Shown one piece after another: positions 34,048-43,060 of a DNA stretch of 64,000 nucleotides. The DNA lies in contig LUJS01000017.1 in assembly GCA_001689495.1 (NCBI GenBank), positions 148,601-212,600 of the forward strand, written 5' to 3'. The DNA is from Bacteroidales bacterium M8 (lineage in GTDB: Bacteria; Bacteroidota; Bacteroidia; Bacteroidales; Muribaculaceae). The position numbers were made by a program, and so were the translations under genes. A model generated the notes under the pieces. The model did not search any database. It worked only from the letters and a program-made list of their open reading frames with translations, and was not told where the DNA came from. How positions within the stretch are numbered: position 1 is the first letter of the stretch; each line of letters begins with the position of its first letter.

Positions 34048-34084
34048 AAAAAAACGGAGAGCGTGGCCCGTGCCACACTCTCCG
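34048..34084 (-). terminator. Intrinsic terminator of grpE-dnaJ
   Basis: On the minus strand the stem CGGAGAGTGTGGC (34072-34084) pairs with GCCACGCTCTCCG (34055-34067), one G-U pair, 4-nt loop, followed by seven T (34048-34054). It starts 24 bp after the dnaJ stop. Confidence 0.9.
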
Positions 34085-34107
34085 CATTGATATACAGGGA
34101 TTATAAG

Positions 34108-35274
34108 TCAGTCGAATATATGCTTGAGCTTGCTGAAGATGCGTGTCTTCGTAGACTCGTCGGGCGTGAGGTTGGGCTTGCCCTGCAGGCTCTCGATGGC
34201 CTTGCGCTCGTCGTCCGAGAGCTTTTCGGGGATATAGACCATGATGTTGATGAGCTCGTCGCCGGTGCCGTAGCCGTCGGTCGAGGGGAGTCCCTTGCCG
34301 CGCAGACGCAGCACCTTGCCGGGCTGGGTGCCTGCGGGAATCTTGAGACGCGCGCGTCCGGTGATGGTGGGCACCTCGATCTGGCCGCCCAGAGTGGCGG
34401 TGGGGATGTCGAGCATCAGGTTGTATATCACGTCGTTGCCGTCGCGTATCAGCTGCGGGTCCTTGATCTCCTCGATGACGATGAGCAGGTCGCCGTTGAC
34501 GCCTCCGTGCAGGGCCGCGTTGCCGCGTCCGCGCAGGGTGAGGGTCTGGCCGTCCTGAACGCCCGCGGGGATGGTGAACGAGATGGTCTCCTCCTTGCGC
34601 ACGGCGCCGTCGCCGTGACAGTGGGGGCACTTCTCGGTTATGATCTTGCCCTCGCCATGACACTGGGGACACTCGACCGCCGACTGCTGTATGCCGAAAA
34701 TGGTCTGCTGCTGGTGCAGCACCGTGCCCGAGCCCTGACAGGTGGGACAGGTGTGGAATGCCGTGCCGTCCTTGGCACCGGTGCCTCCGCACTGCTCGCA
34801 CTTGACCATCGCGGGCACCTTGACGGTCTTGGTGACGCCCTCGGCAATCTCCTTGAGGGTCATCTTGATCTTGATGCGCAGGTCGGAGCCGCGGCGCTGA
34901 CGGCGGCGCGTACGACCGCCGGCGCTCTCGAATCCGCCCATGTTGCCGAATGCTCCGCCGAAAATGTCGCCGAACTGCGAGAAAATATCCTCCATCGAGA
35001 ATCCGCCCGCGTGGAATCCGCCCGCACCTCCGCCGGGGAATCCCTGCGGTCCCATGCTGTGGCCGAACTGGTCATACTTGGCACGTTTCTCGGGGTTGGA
35101 GAGGACATCATAGGCCTCGGCAGCCTCCTTGAATTTTTCTTCGGCCTCCTTGTCGCCCGGGTTCTTGTCCGGGTGATACTGTATGGCTTTCTTTCGATAG
35201 GCGCTCTTTATGGTCTTTTCGTCGGCGTTCTTGTCGACCCCAAGCACTTCGTAGTAATCTCTTTTGGCTGCCAT
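34108..35274 (-). CDS. dnaJ: Chaperone DnaJ (Hsp40)
   Basis: The 388-residue co-chaperone activates DnaK ATPase and presents unfolded clients. A J-domain occupies 1-70 with HPD at 34-36, a Gly/Phe-rich linker about 74-117, and four zinc-finger CxxCxGxG repeats start at C159, C176, C202 and C216. The C-terminal client-binding domains follow. It is 29 bp downstream of grpE and ends in a strong terminator. All hallmark residues are intact. Confidence 0.97.
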   Translation of the reverse strand: MAAKRDYYEVLGVDKNADEKTIKSAYRKKAIQYHPDKNPGDKEAEEKFKEAAEAYDVLSNPEKRAKYDQFGHSMGPQGFPGGGAGGFHAGGFSMEDIFSQFGDIFGGAFGNMGGFESAGGRTRRRQRRGSDLRIKIKMTLKEIAEGVTKTVKVPAMVKCEQCGGTGAKDGTAFHTCPTCQGSGTVLHQQQTIFGIQQSAVECPQCHGEGKIITEKCPHCHGDGAVRKEETISFTIPAGVQDGQTLTLRGRGNAALHGGVNGDLLIVIEEIKDPQLIRDGNDVIYNLMLDIPTATLGGQIEVPTITGRARLKIPAGTQPGKVLRLRGKGLPSTDGYGTGDELINIMVYIPEKLSDDERKAIESLQGKPNLTPDESTKTRIFSKLKHIFD

Positions 35275-35303
35275 GTGGATTGTATGGGTTTAACGGGGTT
35301 TTA

Positions 35304-35927
35304 TTATTGGCCGACGGCCACCTTGGCGTGGCGCAGCACTTTGTCGTTGATTGTATAGCCTTTGGTGGGGGTGTCGATGACCATACCTTTCTGGTCCTCG
35401 CCCGCCGGCACCATCGCTATGGCCTCGTGCAGCTCGGGGTCGAAGGGCTTGCCCGTCGACTCGATGGGCTTGACGCCGTTCTGGGCCAGATACTTGACGA
35501 GCTTCTGGTATATCAGTTCCATGCCCTTGCGCACGTCCTCGGCATCGCTCACCTTGGCGCTTGCCTCGAGGCCGCGCTCAAAGTCGTCGACGATGGGCAG
35601 GAGGCCCTTGAGCACGCCCTCGGCGGCGTTCTTGATGAGCTCGCTCTTCTCCTTGACGGTGCGCTTGCGGAAGTTGTCGAACTCGGCCATGAGGAAGAGA
35701 TATTCCTTCTTCTCCTTCTCGACCTGTGCCTGAGCGTCGAGCAGCTGCTTGTTGAGGGTGTCGATGTCGGCCAGTTGCTCGTTTATCATTTCGTTGGCCT
35801 CGTCGACCTGCGACGCGGTCTCCTCTTGTGCTTCCTGCACGTCGTCAAGGCTCTCGACGCCTGCGTCCTCGCGGTCGAGCTTGCTGTCGGGGGCCTTGTC
35901 GTTATGTTTATTGTCGTTATTTGCCAT
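35304..35927 (-). CDS. grpE: Nucleotide exchange factor GrpE
   Basis: The 207-residue protein has an acidic, low-complexity N-terminus, a long coiled coil (about 40-105) and the C-terminal beta-domain with GVKPIESTGKPFDPELHEAI and GYTINDKVLRHAKVAV, the GrpE signature. It swaps ADP for ATP on DnaK. The grpE-dnaJ pair forms one transcript. No clear TAnnTTTG or CIRCE-like repeat is visible in the 121 bp upstream. Confidence 0.96.
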   Translation of the reverse strand: MANNDNKHNDKAPDSKLDREDAGVESLDDVQEAQEETASQVDEANEMINEQLADIDTLNKQLLDAQAQVEKEKKEYLFLMAEFDNFRKRTVKEKSELIKNAAEGVLKGLLPIVDDFERGLEASAKVSDAEDVRKGMELIYQKLVKYLAQNGVKPIESTGKPFDPELHEAIAMVPAGEDQKGMVIDTPTKGYTINDKVLRHAKVAVGQ

Positions 35928-36009
35928 GATGCGTTATGCTTATTTATACTTATATATGCAAAAATGTTGCCACACCTTGCGGGCGGCTACATTATATAAA
36001 CAAAATAAT

Positions 36010-36035
36010 GGCCCCGGCGGTTGAACGCCGGGGCC
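36010..36035 (-). terminator. Terminator of ispE
   Basis: A perfect 10-bp stem GGCCCCGGCG/CGCCGGGGCC with a 6-nt loop lies just after the ispE stop on the minus strand. It is followed there by ATTATTTTG. On the plus strand it is followed by five A, so it works mainly leftward. Confidence 0.75.
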
Positions 36036-36048
36036 AAAAAGCGTTGTG

Positions 36049-36870
36049 TCAAAGTGTTGCCGTGAAAGTCTGACATCCCTTGAATCTATCTGCCACCGTG
36101 TCTGCCAAAATGTCAGAGGCGAAGAGTCCGAACACCGACGACCCCGACCCCGACATAGAGGCATAGAGGGCTCCCATCTCCCTGAGGCTCGTCTTGACAT
36201 CGGCTATCATGGGGTGCAGGGGGAACACCGAGGGCTCGAAGTCGTTCTTGAGGCGTCCCTGCCATTCTGTCAGCGGCAGGCCGAGTATGGCCGGTATCGG
36301 CTCGGCGGGCTCGGCGGGGGTGACGCGCGAGTATGCCTGAGCCGTGGGGACACTCACCGGGGGCTTGACGATGACGATGGTCAGCCCGGACAGGTCAACG
36401 TCTATCGGCTCGAGATCGGTGCCGGTGCCGGTGGCGAGCATGGGACGGTTGTAGACAAAGAGCGGACAGTCGGCCCCGAGGCGGGCGGCCATCGAGGCGA
36501 GCGCCTCGTCGCCGAGGCCGAGGCCGAAGAGCGAGTCGAGGGCCCTGAGCGTAAAGGCGGCGTCGGCCGACCCTCCCCCCAGCCCGGCGCCGTCGGGGAT
36601 TATCTTGCGCAGATATATGTCTACGGGCGGCAGGCCGCAGGTCTCGGCCATGAGGCGATATGCCTTCATCACCAGATTCTTCTCGGGCGGGCAGTCCACC
36701 TTGCGGCCGGTGACGGTCAGTGTGGTCTCGCCGCCGCGGGCGGGGACTATCTCGAGTATGTCGCGCCACGGCACGGGCACCATGACGGTGACTATGTCGT
36801 GGTATCCGTCGGGCCTGCGCGACACTATGTCAAGGCCGAGGTTGATCTTGGCGTTGGGGAAAAGGAGCAT
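36049..36870 (-). CDS. ispE: 4-diphosphocytidyl-2-C-methyl-D-erythritol kinase
   Basis: The 273-residue GHMP-family kinase of the non-mevalonate isoprenoid pathway has the N-terminal block FPNAKINLGLDIVSRRPDGYH and the ATP-binding glycine-rich motif PDGAGLGGGSADAAF (92-106). The C-terminal MSGSGSSVFGLF block is also present. It acts in the same pathway as the dxs gene in this window, about 23 kb away. An 87-bp gap with a hairpin separates it from pulA upstream. Confidence 0.95.
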   Translation of the reverse strand: MLLFPNAKINLGLDIVSRRPDGYHDIVTVMVPVPWRDILEIVPARGGETTLTVTGRKVDCPPEKNLVMKAYRLMAETCGLPPVDIYLRKIIPDGAGLGGGSADAAFTLRALDSLFGLGLGDEALASMAARLGADCPLFVYNRPMLATGTGTDLEPIDVDLSGLTIVIVKPPVSVPTAQAYSRVTPAEPAEPIPAILGLPLTEWQGRLKNDFEPSVFPLHPMIADVKTSLREMGALYASMSGSGSSVFGLFASDILADTVADRFKGCQTFTATL

Positions 36871-36904
36871 TTTTCGGTGTGGTGTTGGGTCTGATTGAAC
36901 AGAG

Positions 36905-36940
36905 AGGGCCGATAGGTCGTCGCGGCGACTTACCGGCCCT
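36905..36940 (-). terminator. Hairpin between pullulanase gene and ispE
   Basis: AGGGCCG (36905-36911) pairs with CGGCCCT (36934-36940), with a second inner stem GTCG (36916-36919)/CGAC (36926-36929). No T-run follows on the minus strand, so termination may be partial. Confidence 0.4.
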
Positions 36941-36957
36941 GTGGGGGATATATTCGG

Positions 36958-38946
36958 TTATTTCTCGCGGGCGAGAATCAGTGCGGCGCGGGGAGCGGCC
37001 GTGAGCTTGCCGCCACGGCTGGTCGAGAGGCCCTCGGCGTTGATCTTGCCGTCCTCGGCAATCACCGTCCAGTTGCCTTTGGGAATCTTGACCTCGCGGG
37101 GCTCGTCTGAGCCGTTGAAGATGACCTTGATCTCCTTCCAGACGTCGCCGTTGGCGTTGTCGGTGAGCGAGTACGAGATGAGACCGGGCTCGGTCTTGTC
37201 GAACTTCAGGTGACGGGCCACGTCCGCGGTGGTGGTCATACGGAATGCGGGGTGTGCCTTGCGCAGCTTGATGAGCTCGCGATAGTATGCCATCTGCTCG
37301 GCGTTGGCATGCTTGAGGTTCCAGTCGATGGCGTTGATCGAGTCGGGCGAACAGTATGAGTTGTGCACGCCCTTCTTGTCGCGGAAAATCTCCTCGCCGG
37401 CAAAGATGAAGGGTGTGCCCTGCGAGGTCAGCACGATGGTCTGGGCCAGACGTGCGGCGCGCTGGCGCTCGGCCTCGGTGGCGTCGGGCATCGACTTGCG
37501 CAGCTTGTCGGTGAGCATCAGGTCGTCGTGGCACGACACATAGTTGATGACCTGCGTGGGTGCGGCTGCATAGGGGGCCTTGGAGTTGGCGCCCTTCGAA
37601 TAGTCTACCTGCGGATGGTCGGTGGCGGCGACGATGCCTATCTTGACCGTCTCCTCGAGGCCGGGCTTGCCGGTGGCGAAACCGCGGTCGGCGGCGTCGG
37701 TATAGTGACCCTTGACGGCATCGCGGATGTCGTCGCTGAACACGGCCACGTCGGGCATCTTGGACACATTGTCCTTGAGTGCGCGGCGCTCGACGGGCAG
37801 GGGCGAGTCACCGGCGGTCCAGCCCTCGCCATAGACGAAGATGTCGGGGTTGATCTCCTTGAGCGCGGCTGTGACGGCGTTCATGGTCTCGATGTCGTGG
37901 ATGGCCATGAGGTCGAAGCGGAATCCGTCGATGTGATATTCCTTGGCCCAGTACTTGACGGAGTTGACGATGAAGTCGCGCATCTGCTGACGGTCCGAGG
38001 CGGTCTCGTTGCCGCAGCCCGATGCGTCAGAGTATGACCCGTCGGGACGGTGACGGTAGTAGTAGCCGGGAGCCGTGAGCGAGAAGTTGGAGTCGTCATT
38101 GTCGGCTGTATGGTTGTAGACCACGTCCATGATGACGCCGATGCCGTTGTCGTGCAGGTTCTTGACCATCTCCTTCATCTCAATGACGCGGGTGGCGGGG
38201 TCTGAGGGGTTGGTCGAGTACGAGCCCTCGGGCGCGTTATAGTTCAGCGGGTCATAGCCCCAGTTGTACTGGTTGGCGGGGAGGTTGGTCTCGTCGACGC
38301 TGTTGTAGTCGTATGAGGGGAGGATGTGGACGTGTGTCACGCCGAGCTCCTTGAGGTGGTCTATGCCCGTGGCCTCGCCCTCGGGGTTGGTGGTCGCGGG
38401 CTCTGTCAGGGCGAGAAACTTGCCCTTGTTGGCGATGCCCGACGAGGGGTGCTCTGAGAAGTCGCGGTGGTGCATCTCGTAGATGACGGCATCGTTGATG
38501 TGCTTGATGGCGGGACCCTTGTCTGCGCTCCAGCCCTCGGGGTTGGTCTTAGAGAAGTCGATGATGGCCGCACGCTCGCCGTTGACGCCGACGGCCTTGG
38601 CCCACACGCCGGGGGTCTCCTTGAGCCACTTGCCGTTGTGGTTGATCGAGAAGGTATAGTACTTGCCATAGAGACGCTCGGGCACCGAGGCGGTCCAAGT
38701 GCCCTTCTCGGACTTGGTCATGGCGATGGTGTCGATGGCGGCGGTGTTGATGCCGGTGGGATAGATGATGACGCGGGCCTCCGTTGCCTCGGGCGACCAG
38801 AGGCGCCAGCGGGTGCCCTTCGAGTCGACGGTCAGCTCGAGATCATCGCCGTCGTATGACGGAAATGCGAAATATTTCTCATCGGGATTCTGGGCCGATG
38901 CCGACAGGCATAATGCGAGTGTCGTCAAGATGGTTGGGATTTTCAT
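36958..38946 (-). CDS. pulA: Type I pullulanase (GH13)
   Basis: The 662-residue secreted alpha-glucan debranching enzyme starts with a signal peptide (about 1-19). A CBM48-like N-terminal module (about 25-130) precedes the GH13 barrel. YNWGYDPLNY is the type I pullulanase signature. The catalytic Asp is in GFRFDLMAIHD, the acid Glu in YGEGWTAGD and the third Asp in YVSCHDD; VVYNHTAD is conserved region I. It cuts alpha-1,6 links of pullulan, glycogen or starch. With the GH31 alpha-glucosidase upstream it suggests alpha-glucan use unrelated to the mannan locus. Confidence 0.94.
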   Translation of the reverse strand: MKIPTILTTLALCLSASAQNPDEKYFAFPSYDGDDLELTVDSKGTRWRLWSPEATEARVIIYPTGINTAAIDTIAMTKSEKGTWTASVPERLYGKYYTFSINHNGKWLKETPGVWAKAVGVNGERAAIIDFSKTNPEGWSADKGPAIKHINDAVIYEMHHRDFSEHPSSGIANKGKFLALTEPATTNPEGEATGIDHLKELGVTHVHILPSYDYNSVDETNLPANQYNWGYDPLNYNAPEGSYSTNPSDPATRVIEMKEMVKNLHDNGIGVIMDVVYNHTADNDDSNFSLTAPGYYYRHRPDGSYSDASGCGNETASDRQQMRDFIVNSVKYWAKEYHIDGFRFDLMAIHDIETMNAVTAALKEINPDIFVYGEGWTAGDSPLPVERRALKDNVSKMPDVAVFSDDIRDAVKGHYTDAADRGFATGKPGLEETVKIGIVAATDHPQVDYSKGANSKAPYAAAPTQVINYVSCHDDLMLTDKLRKSMPDATEAERQRAARLAQTIVLTSQGTPFIFAGEEIFRDKKGVHNSYCSPDSINAIDWNLKHANAEQMAYYRELIKLRKAHPAFRMTTTADVARHLKFDKTEPGLISYSLTDNANGDVWKEIKVIFNGSDEPREVKIPKGNWTVIAEDGKINAEGLSTSRGGKLTAAPRAALILAREK

Positions 38947-38992
38947 GTTTTGAAGATATGGAAAAAAGTGTAAGTATGTGTTGATTATCTAT

Positions 38993-39481
38993 TTATAGAA
39001 TCAGCTGATAGTCGGTGACGTCGAGCCGGCGCCCCAGCTTGAGGCCGACGGCGACAAACTCTGACACCTGTCTGAATCCGAGTCGCTCGTGGAAGCGGCG
39101 GCTGGCGGTGTTGGATGCCGTGATGCAGGCTATGAGCGAGTGGAAACCGCGACGGCGGCACTCGTCCGTCAGGGCCTCCATCAGCCTCCGGCCCACGCCG
39201 CGCCCGCAGGCACCGGGAGCCAGATATACCGTGGTCTCGAGCGTGGGCGCATAGGCGGCGCGCTCCTTCCACGGATGGGCATAGCAGTAACCCTCGACGC
39301 GCCCCTCGCCGTCGACCGCCACGAAGCAGGGATACGAAGCGGCAAACACCTCGAGTCGCCCGCGCATCTGCTCGGGGTCGAGCGGCAGGGTCTCGAAACT
39401 GATGTCCGTCTCGAGGACATAACGGTTGTATATCTCCGTTATCTCCGCGGCGTCAGTCTCGGGGTCGAGGGGGCGTATCAT
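38993..39481 (-). CDS. GNAT N-acetyltransferase, phosphinothricin-acetyltransferase-like
   Basis: This 162-residue GNAT-fold protein has an acetyl-CoA loop APGACGRGVGRRLMEAL. The start MIRPLDPETDAAEITEIYNRYVLETDISFET resembles the Pat/YncA group, members of which acetylate methionine derivatives or phosphinothricin-like amino groups. The true substrate is not predictable. It starts 5 bp after the thioredoxin-like gene and is 46 bp from pulA, so it is probably carried on a mixed operon. Confidence 0.85.
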   Translation of the reverse strand: MIRPLDPETDAAEITEIYNRYVLETDISFETLPLDPEQMRGRLEVFAASYPCFVAVDGEGRVEGYCYAHPWKERAAYAPTLETTVYLAPGACGRGVGRRLMEALTDECRRRGFHSLIACITASNTASRRFHERLGFRQVSEFVAVGLKLGRRLDVTDYQLIL

Positions 39482-39486
39482 GGTCG

Positions 39487-40590
39487 TCAGAATATCACGG
39501 ATGCGGTGTCGGCCGATGCCTCGGTGGCGCTGACGGTCTCCGAGACGGGCTGATACTTGGACATGTACTCGTCGACGTCGTCGATCAGGTCCTGACCCTG
39601 CTTGTCGCGCGACACGATGATGCCCTCGGGATTTATCAGGATGATGCAGGGTATGCCGTTGATGCCATAGAGGTCAGTGGGGACGGTCTGTGCGTTGATG
39701 ATGTTGGGCCATTCGAGTCCGTGGCTCTTGATGGCGCCGAGGGTGGCCTCGGGCTCGTCCCAGACGGCCACGCCCACCACGTTGAGCCCCTTGCCCTTAT
39801 AGCGGTTGTAGAGCTCCTTGATCACCTTGGCCTGTCTCATGCAGGGGCCGCACCAGCTTGCCCAGAAGTCGACGAGGGTGTACTCGCCGGGCTTGACATA
39901 GTCCGAGAATTTCTGAGCCTTGCCGTCATAGTCGACGGTGAAGTCGATATAGTGCTTGCCAACGCCCGAGGCGGCGCGCTTCTTGGCGGCGTCGATGACC
40001 GACTTGACACGGGCCGAATTGCCTATGACGGCGTTGCGGCCCGCCTCGGCCTCGACCTCGGCGAGGGGCATGTCGTATGCCAGCTGCAGGAACCAGTAGA
40101 GGCCGAGCAGGTTGGAGGCATCCTCCTTATAGAGCCGGGCGGGCATCTCCTGAGCGGCCTTGGCTATCGAGTCGGCCTTGGCATGCTGCACCGAGTCGTT
40201 TAGGTTGAGCTTGCGGTACTCCTCCTCGAACGAGATGAGCTTGCCTATCGAGGCCGTCAGCTTGTCGTTGAGGGGCGTGCCGGTGGCCATGCCCTTGGAG
40301 TCGACCGCGATGTTGCCCGGCTCGATCAGCATGACGGGGCCGCGACCGCCGCCTATCATCAGGCGCCCTATGAAGGGGTTGGCCACGGTGCCCTCGAACC
40401 GGATGGTGTCAGAGCCGACCACGACCGAGTCGACCTTGGCGCCGTTGTCCCAATCGACCAGATAGGCCATCGTGCCCGACGTGCCCTGAGGCGCGGGGAA
40501 CGTGAGCGAGTAGTTGGACTGTGCCTGAACGTCGCAGGCGGTGGTGAGGGCCAGCGCGAGGCCCGGAAGAATCAGCGGTAGAAATTTCAT
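39487..40590 (-). CDS. TlpA-like thiol:disulfide oxidoreductase with DUF4369 N-terminus
   Basis: The 367-residue envelope protein has a hydrophobic signal with TTAC (C19), a likely lipoprotein. Residues about 25-120 resemble the DUF4369 beta-domain often found with thioredoxins in Bacteroidetes. A C-terminal thioredoxin domain has DFWASWCGPCMRQ (C247/C250). It probably reduces disulfides in the periplasm. I chose ATG 40590, which overlaps the GH31 stop as ATGA; an upstream in-frame ATG at 40626 would sit inside GH31 and before the signal peptide. Confidence 0.88.
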   Translation of the reverse strand: MKFLPLILPGLALALTTACDVQAQSNYSLTFPAPQGTSGTMAYLVDWDNGAKVDSVVVGSDTIRFEGTVANPFIGRLMIGGGRGPVMLIEPGNIAVDSKGMATGTPLNDKLTASIGKLISFEEEYRKLNLNDSVQHAKADSIAKAAQEMPARLYKEDASNLLGLYWFLQLAYDMPLAEVEAEAGRNAVIGNSARVKSVIDAAKKRAASGVGKHYIDFTVDYDGKAQKFSDYVKPGEYTLVDFWASWCGPCMRQAKVIKELYNRYKGKGLNVVGVAVWDEPEATLGAIKSHGLEWPNIINAQTVPTDLYGINGIPCIILINPEGIIVSRDKQGQDLIDDVDEYMSKYQPVSETVSATEASADTASVIF

Positions 40591-42935
40591 TTGATTTCGA
40601 TTTTGAGTGGTTTGGCCGTATTCCATCGGGTGTCGAGGGTCAGTATTGACTTGGCCTCGTCATACTTCCAGCCCTTGGCCTTGCGTCCGTCCACGGTGAC
40701 CTCGTCGGGCTTGCCGTCGAAGAGGTGTACCACGAATCGGAGCTGCTTGTCGGCCTTGGCGCCGGGATACGTGCCCTTGACCGAGACCTCGATGTCGATA
40801 CGGTGCATCCGGGCGTCGCCGTTGAACGAGACGAGGCTGTATTCGCCCTTGTCGAGCGACGAGCCCGAGAGGGGATTGTCCTCATACATCACATATTCCG
40901 ACTTGCCCAGATAGGGATAATAGTTTATTGTATAGCGGTCCGTGCGATAGTCGCCGGTGTTCTCCATATCATAGTCGGCCATGGGGATGAACGAGCCCGC
41001 GCGGACAAAGAGGGGCAGCACGTCGAGCGGCGCGGCATAGGTGATGGTGTCGCCACCCTTGTAGAGCTTTGAGGGGTCGCGATAGTCGGCCCACAGGCCC
41101 TCGGGGAAGATGACGCGGCGCTCCTTGGCACCCTGTTCGAGCACAGGAGCCACAAGCACGTCGCGGCCCCAGAGATACTCGTCCTCGATGTCGTCATACT
41201 TCTTCGACCCGGGGGTGTAGAAGTTGAGGGGGCGCACCAGCGGCATGCCCTTCGAGGCATTCTCCCACGCCAGCGTGTAGTTGTAGGGGAGCCAGCGGTA
41301 ACGCTCACGTATCAGCGGCAGTATTATGTCCTGCTGGGCGGGATACTTGTACGGCTCGGCCTCCTGCTGGGAGTGCGTGCGCAGCACGGGCGAGAATGTG
41401 CCCAGCTGCAGCCAGCGCACATAGAGCTCGGGGTCGTAGGGCTTGTCGGTGATGGCAAATCCGCCCACGTCGTGGCTCATGTATCCCATGCCGCTCAGGC
41501 CCGAGTTAAGCATGATGTTGATCTGGGGCTTGAGGCCTCCCCATGTGCGCGACACGTCTGTAGACCACGGGAAGACGCTGTATTGCTGCAGTCCGGTGGT
41601 GCCGCCGCGCATCATGGTCATCAGGCGTGTGTCGGGGAAGTCCTCCTTGTAGAGGTCATATATGATCTTGCTCCAGTCGTTGCCATATCGGTTGTGATAC
41701 TCGCGCGTGGTCTGGCCGTTGGCGTGCAGTCCGCTCTCGGGATGCACCTCGGGCTCGCCGAGGTCGCCCCACCAGCCGCCGACGCCGTCGAGCGTCAGGT
41801 CGCGGTATCTCTGTCTGAGCCATGCGCGGGTGTCGGGGTTCGAGACGTCGAACATACCCCCCTCGCCTACCCAGATGGTCACCTCCTGCTGTCCGCCCAG
41901 AGTGTCGCGGAGCAGAAGCTGTTTCTCGGTCAGTTCGTTATAGTTGTCCAAGGCCTTGCCGTTGCGCAGCACGTAGGGCTGAGAGATGATGACGGTGTTG
42001 ACGCCCTCCTTCTTCAGGTCGGCCAGCATCTTGCGGTGGTCGGGCCACTGGACGGGGTCCCATGCCAGACGCCCCATGTCCTGCTCCTTGCCATACCAGT
42101 AAAGGTCGAGCACCACGCCGTCTACGGGATAGCCCTGACGCTTGAGGGTGTCGATGACTCCGGCTGTCTCGGCCTGAGTGCGGTATCCGTATTTGGAGGT
42201 GATATAGCCCAGCGACCACAGCGGGGGGAGGTCCTGACGCCCGGTCAGCGTGGTGAGGGTCGATGTCAGCGAGGCCAGCGAGCCGGCCGAGTTGACGAAA
42301 TAGTATGACACGGGGGCCTTTGACTCGGTGATGTAGACGATGGGGTCTGACATCACCATCTCGGCGGCGGCATAGTCGTCGAAGACAACTGCATAGCCGT
42401 CAGACGACAGGAAGAGGGGCATCGAGATGTTCATCTGCTTGATGCGCGGCTCGGAGGCCATGTACCCGTAGTTCTGCTTGTTGTACATGACCATAGTGTC
42501 GCCTGCGAGGTTGAAGGAGTATCCCCTCTCGCCCGCGCCATAGAACGAGCCTCCGCCCATCACCGAGAGCTCCATGCGGCGCTTGCCGCCTTCGGTCTCG
42601 CGCACGCCGCCGTCAGAGACCGCGCGGCGGGCACCGGCATTGATGTCGACACCGCCCGTGGCCGCGTCGACACGCACCGTGACGCCTGTCGATGTAGTGA
42701 ACGTAGAGATGTCGCCGCTGCGGCTGACGCTGACATTATTGTCGGCCGATGGCGGGACAAGAAACGGCCTGACGCTCTCGCCGGGGGCCGTGTTGGTGAC
42801 GCGGATGATGTCGGGGGTAACCGCCTCGACGCTGACCTTGCGTCCCTGCGGTGTAGTCACGTCGACACCGCCTGCCCAAGCCATGCCGGCAGACGCTGTC
42901 AGGGCCATTGCCACTGTGAAACGGATATACTTCAT
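40587..42935 (-). CDS. GH31 alpha-glucosidase/alpha-xylosidase family protein
   Basis: The 782-residue secreted enzyme has a signal peptide (about 1-21). The GH31 N-terminal beta-sandwich (about 25-230) contains SFYGAGERGYSF, and the barrel has DLYWYGKEQDMG. D391 in WWGDLGEPE fits the nucleophile position and D460 in WSTDVSRTWGG the acid/base. GH31 includes alpha-glucosidases, alpha-xylosidases and others; the pullulanase in the same gene string favours alpha-glucan oligosaccharides, while the subfamily is not certain. Confidence 0.88.
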   Translation of the reverse strand: MKYIRFTVAMALTASAGMAWAGGVDVTTPQGRKVSVEAVTPDIIRVTNTAPGESVRPFLVPPSADNNVSVSRSGDISTFTTSTGVTVRVDAATGGVDINAGARRAVSDGGVRETEGGKRRMELSVMGGGSFYGAGERGYSFNLAGDTMVMYNKQNYGYMASEPRIKQMNISMPLFLSSDGYAVVFDDYAAAEMVMSDPIVYITESKAPVSYYFVNSAGSLASLTSTLTTLTGRQDLPPLWSLGYITSKYGYRTQAETAGVIDTLKRQGYPVDGVVLDLYWYGKEQDMGRLAWDPVQWPDHRKMLADLKKEGVNTVIISQPYVLRNGKALDNYNELTEKQLLLRDTLGGQQEVTIWVGEGGMFDVSNPDTRAWLRQRYRDLTLDGVGGWWGDLGEPEVHPESGLHANGQTTREYHNRYGNDWSKIIYDLYKEDFPDTRLMTMMRGGTTGLQQYSVFPWSTDVSRTWGGLKPQINIMLNSGLSGMGYMSHDVGGFAITDKPYDPELYVRWLQLGTFSPVLRTHSQQEAEPYKYPAQQDIILPLIRERYRWLPYNYTLAWENASKGMPLVRPLNFYTPGSKKYDDIEDEYLWGRDVLVAPVLEQGAKERRVIFPEGLWADYRDPSKLYKGGDTITYAAPLDVLPLFVRAGSFIPMADYDMENTGDYRTDRYTINYYPYLGKSEYVMYEDNPLSGSSLDKGEYSLVSFNGDARMHRIDIEVSVKGTYPGAKADKQLRFVVHLFDGKPDEVTVDGRKAKGWKYDEAKSILTLDTRWNTAKPLKIEIK

Positions 42936-42966
42936 GTTTTAGAATCAATGATTTTTTACGCGAATG

Positions 42967-42998
42967 CAAATATACGAAAAATCACGCTTATAAACAAC
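42967..42998 (-). promoter_or_regulatory. Promoter of the GH31-TlpA-GNAT-pulA gene string
   Basis: Minus-strand TATATTTG (42967-42974) matches TAnnTTTG. GTTG (42995-42998), one base from TTTG, is placed exactly 20 bp upstream. The start codon is 31 bp downstream of the -7 box. Confidence 0.65.
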
Positions 42999-43060
42999 TC
43001 CGCCACACCAAAAGGAGGCGTGGCGAAGCATGTTTTGACATTCTTTATAATATATCCGTG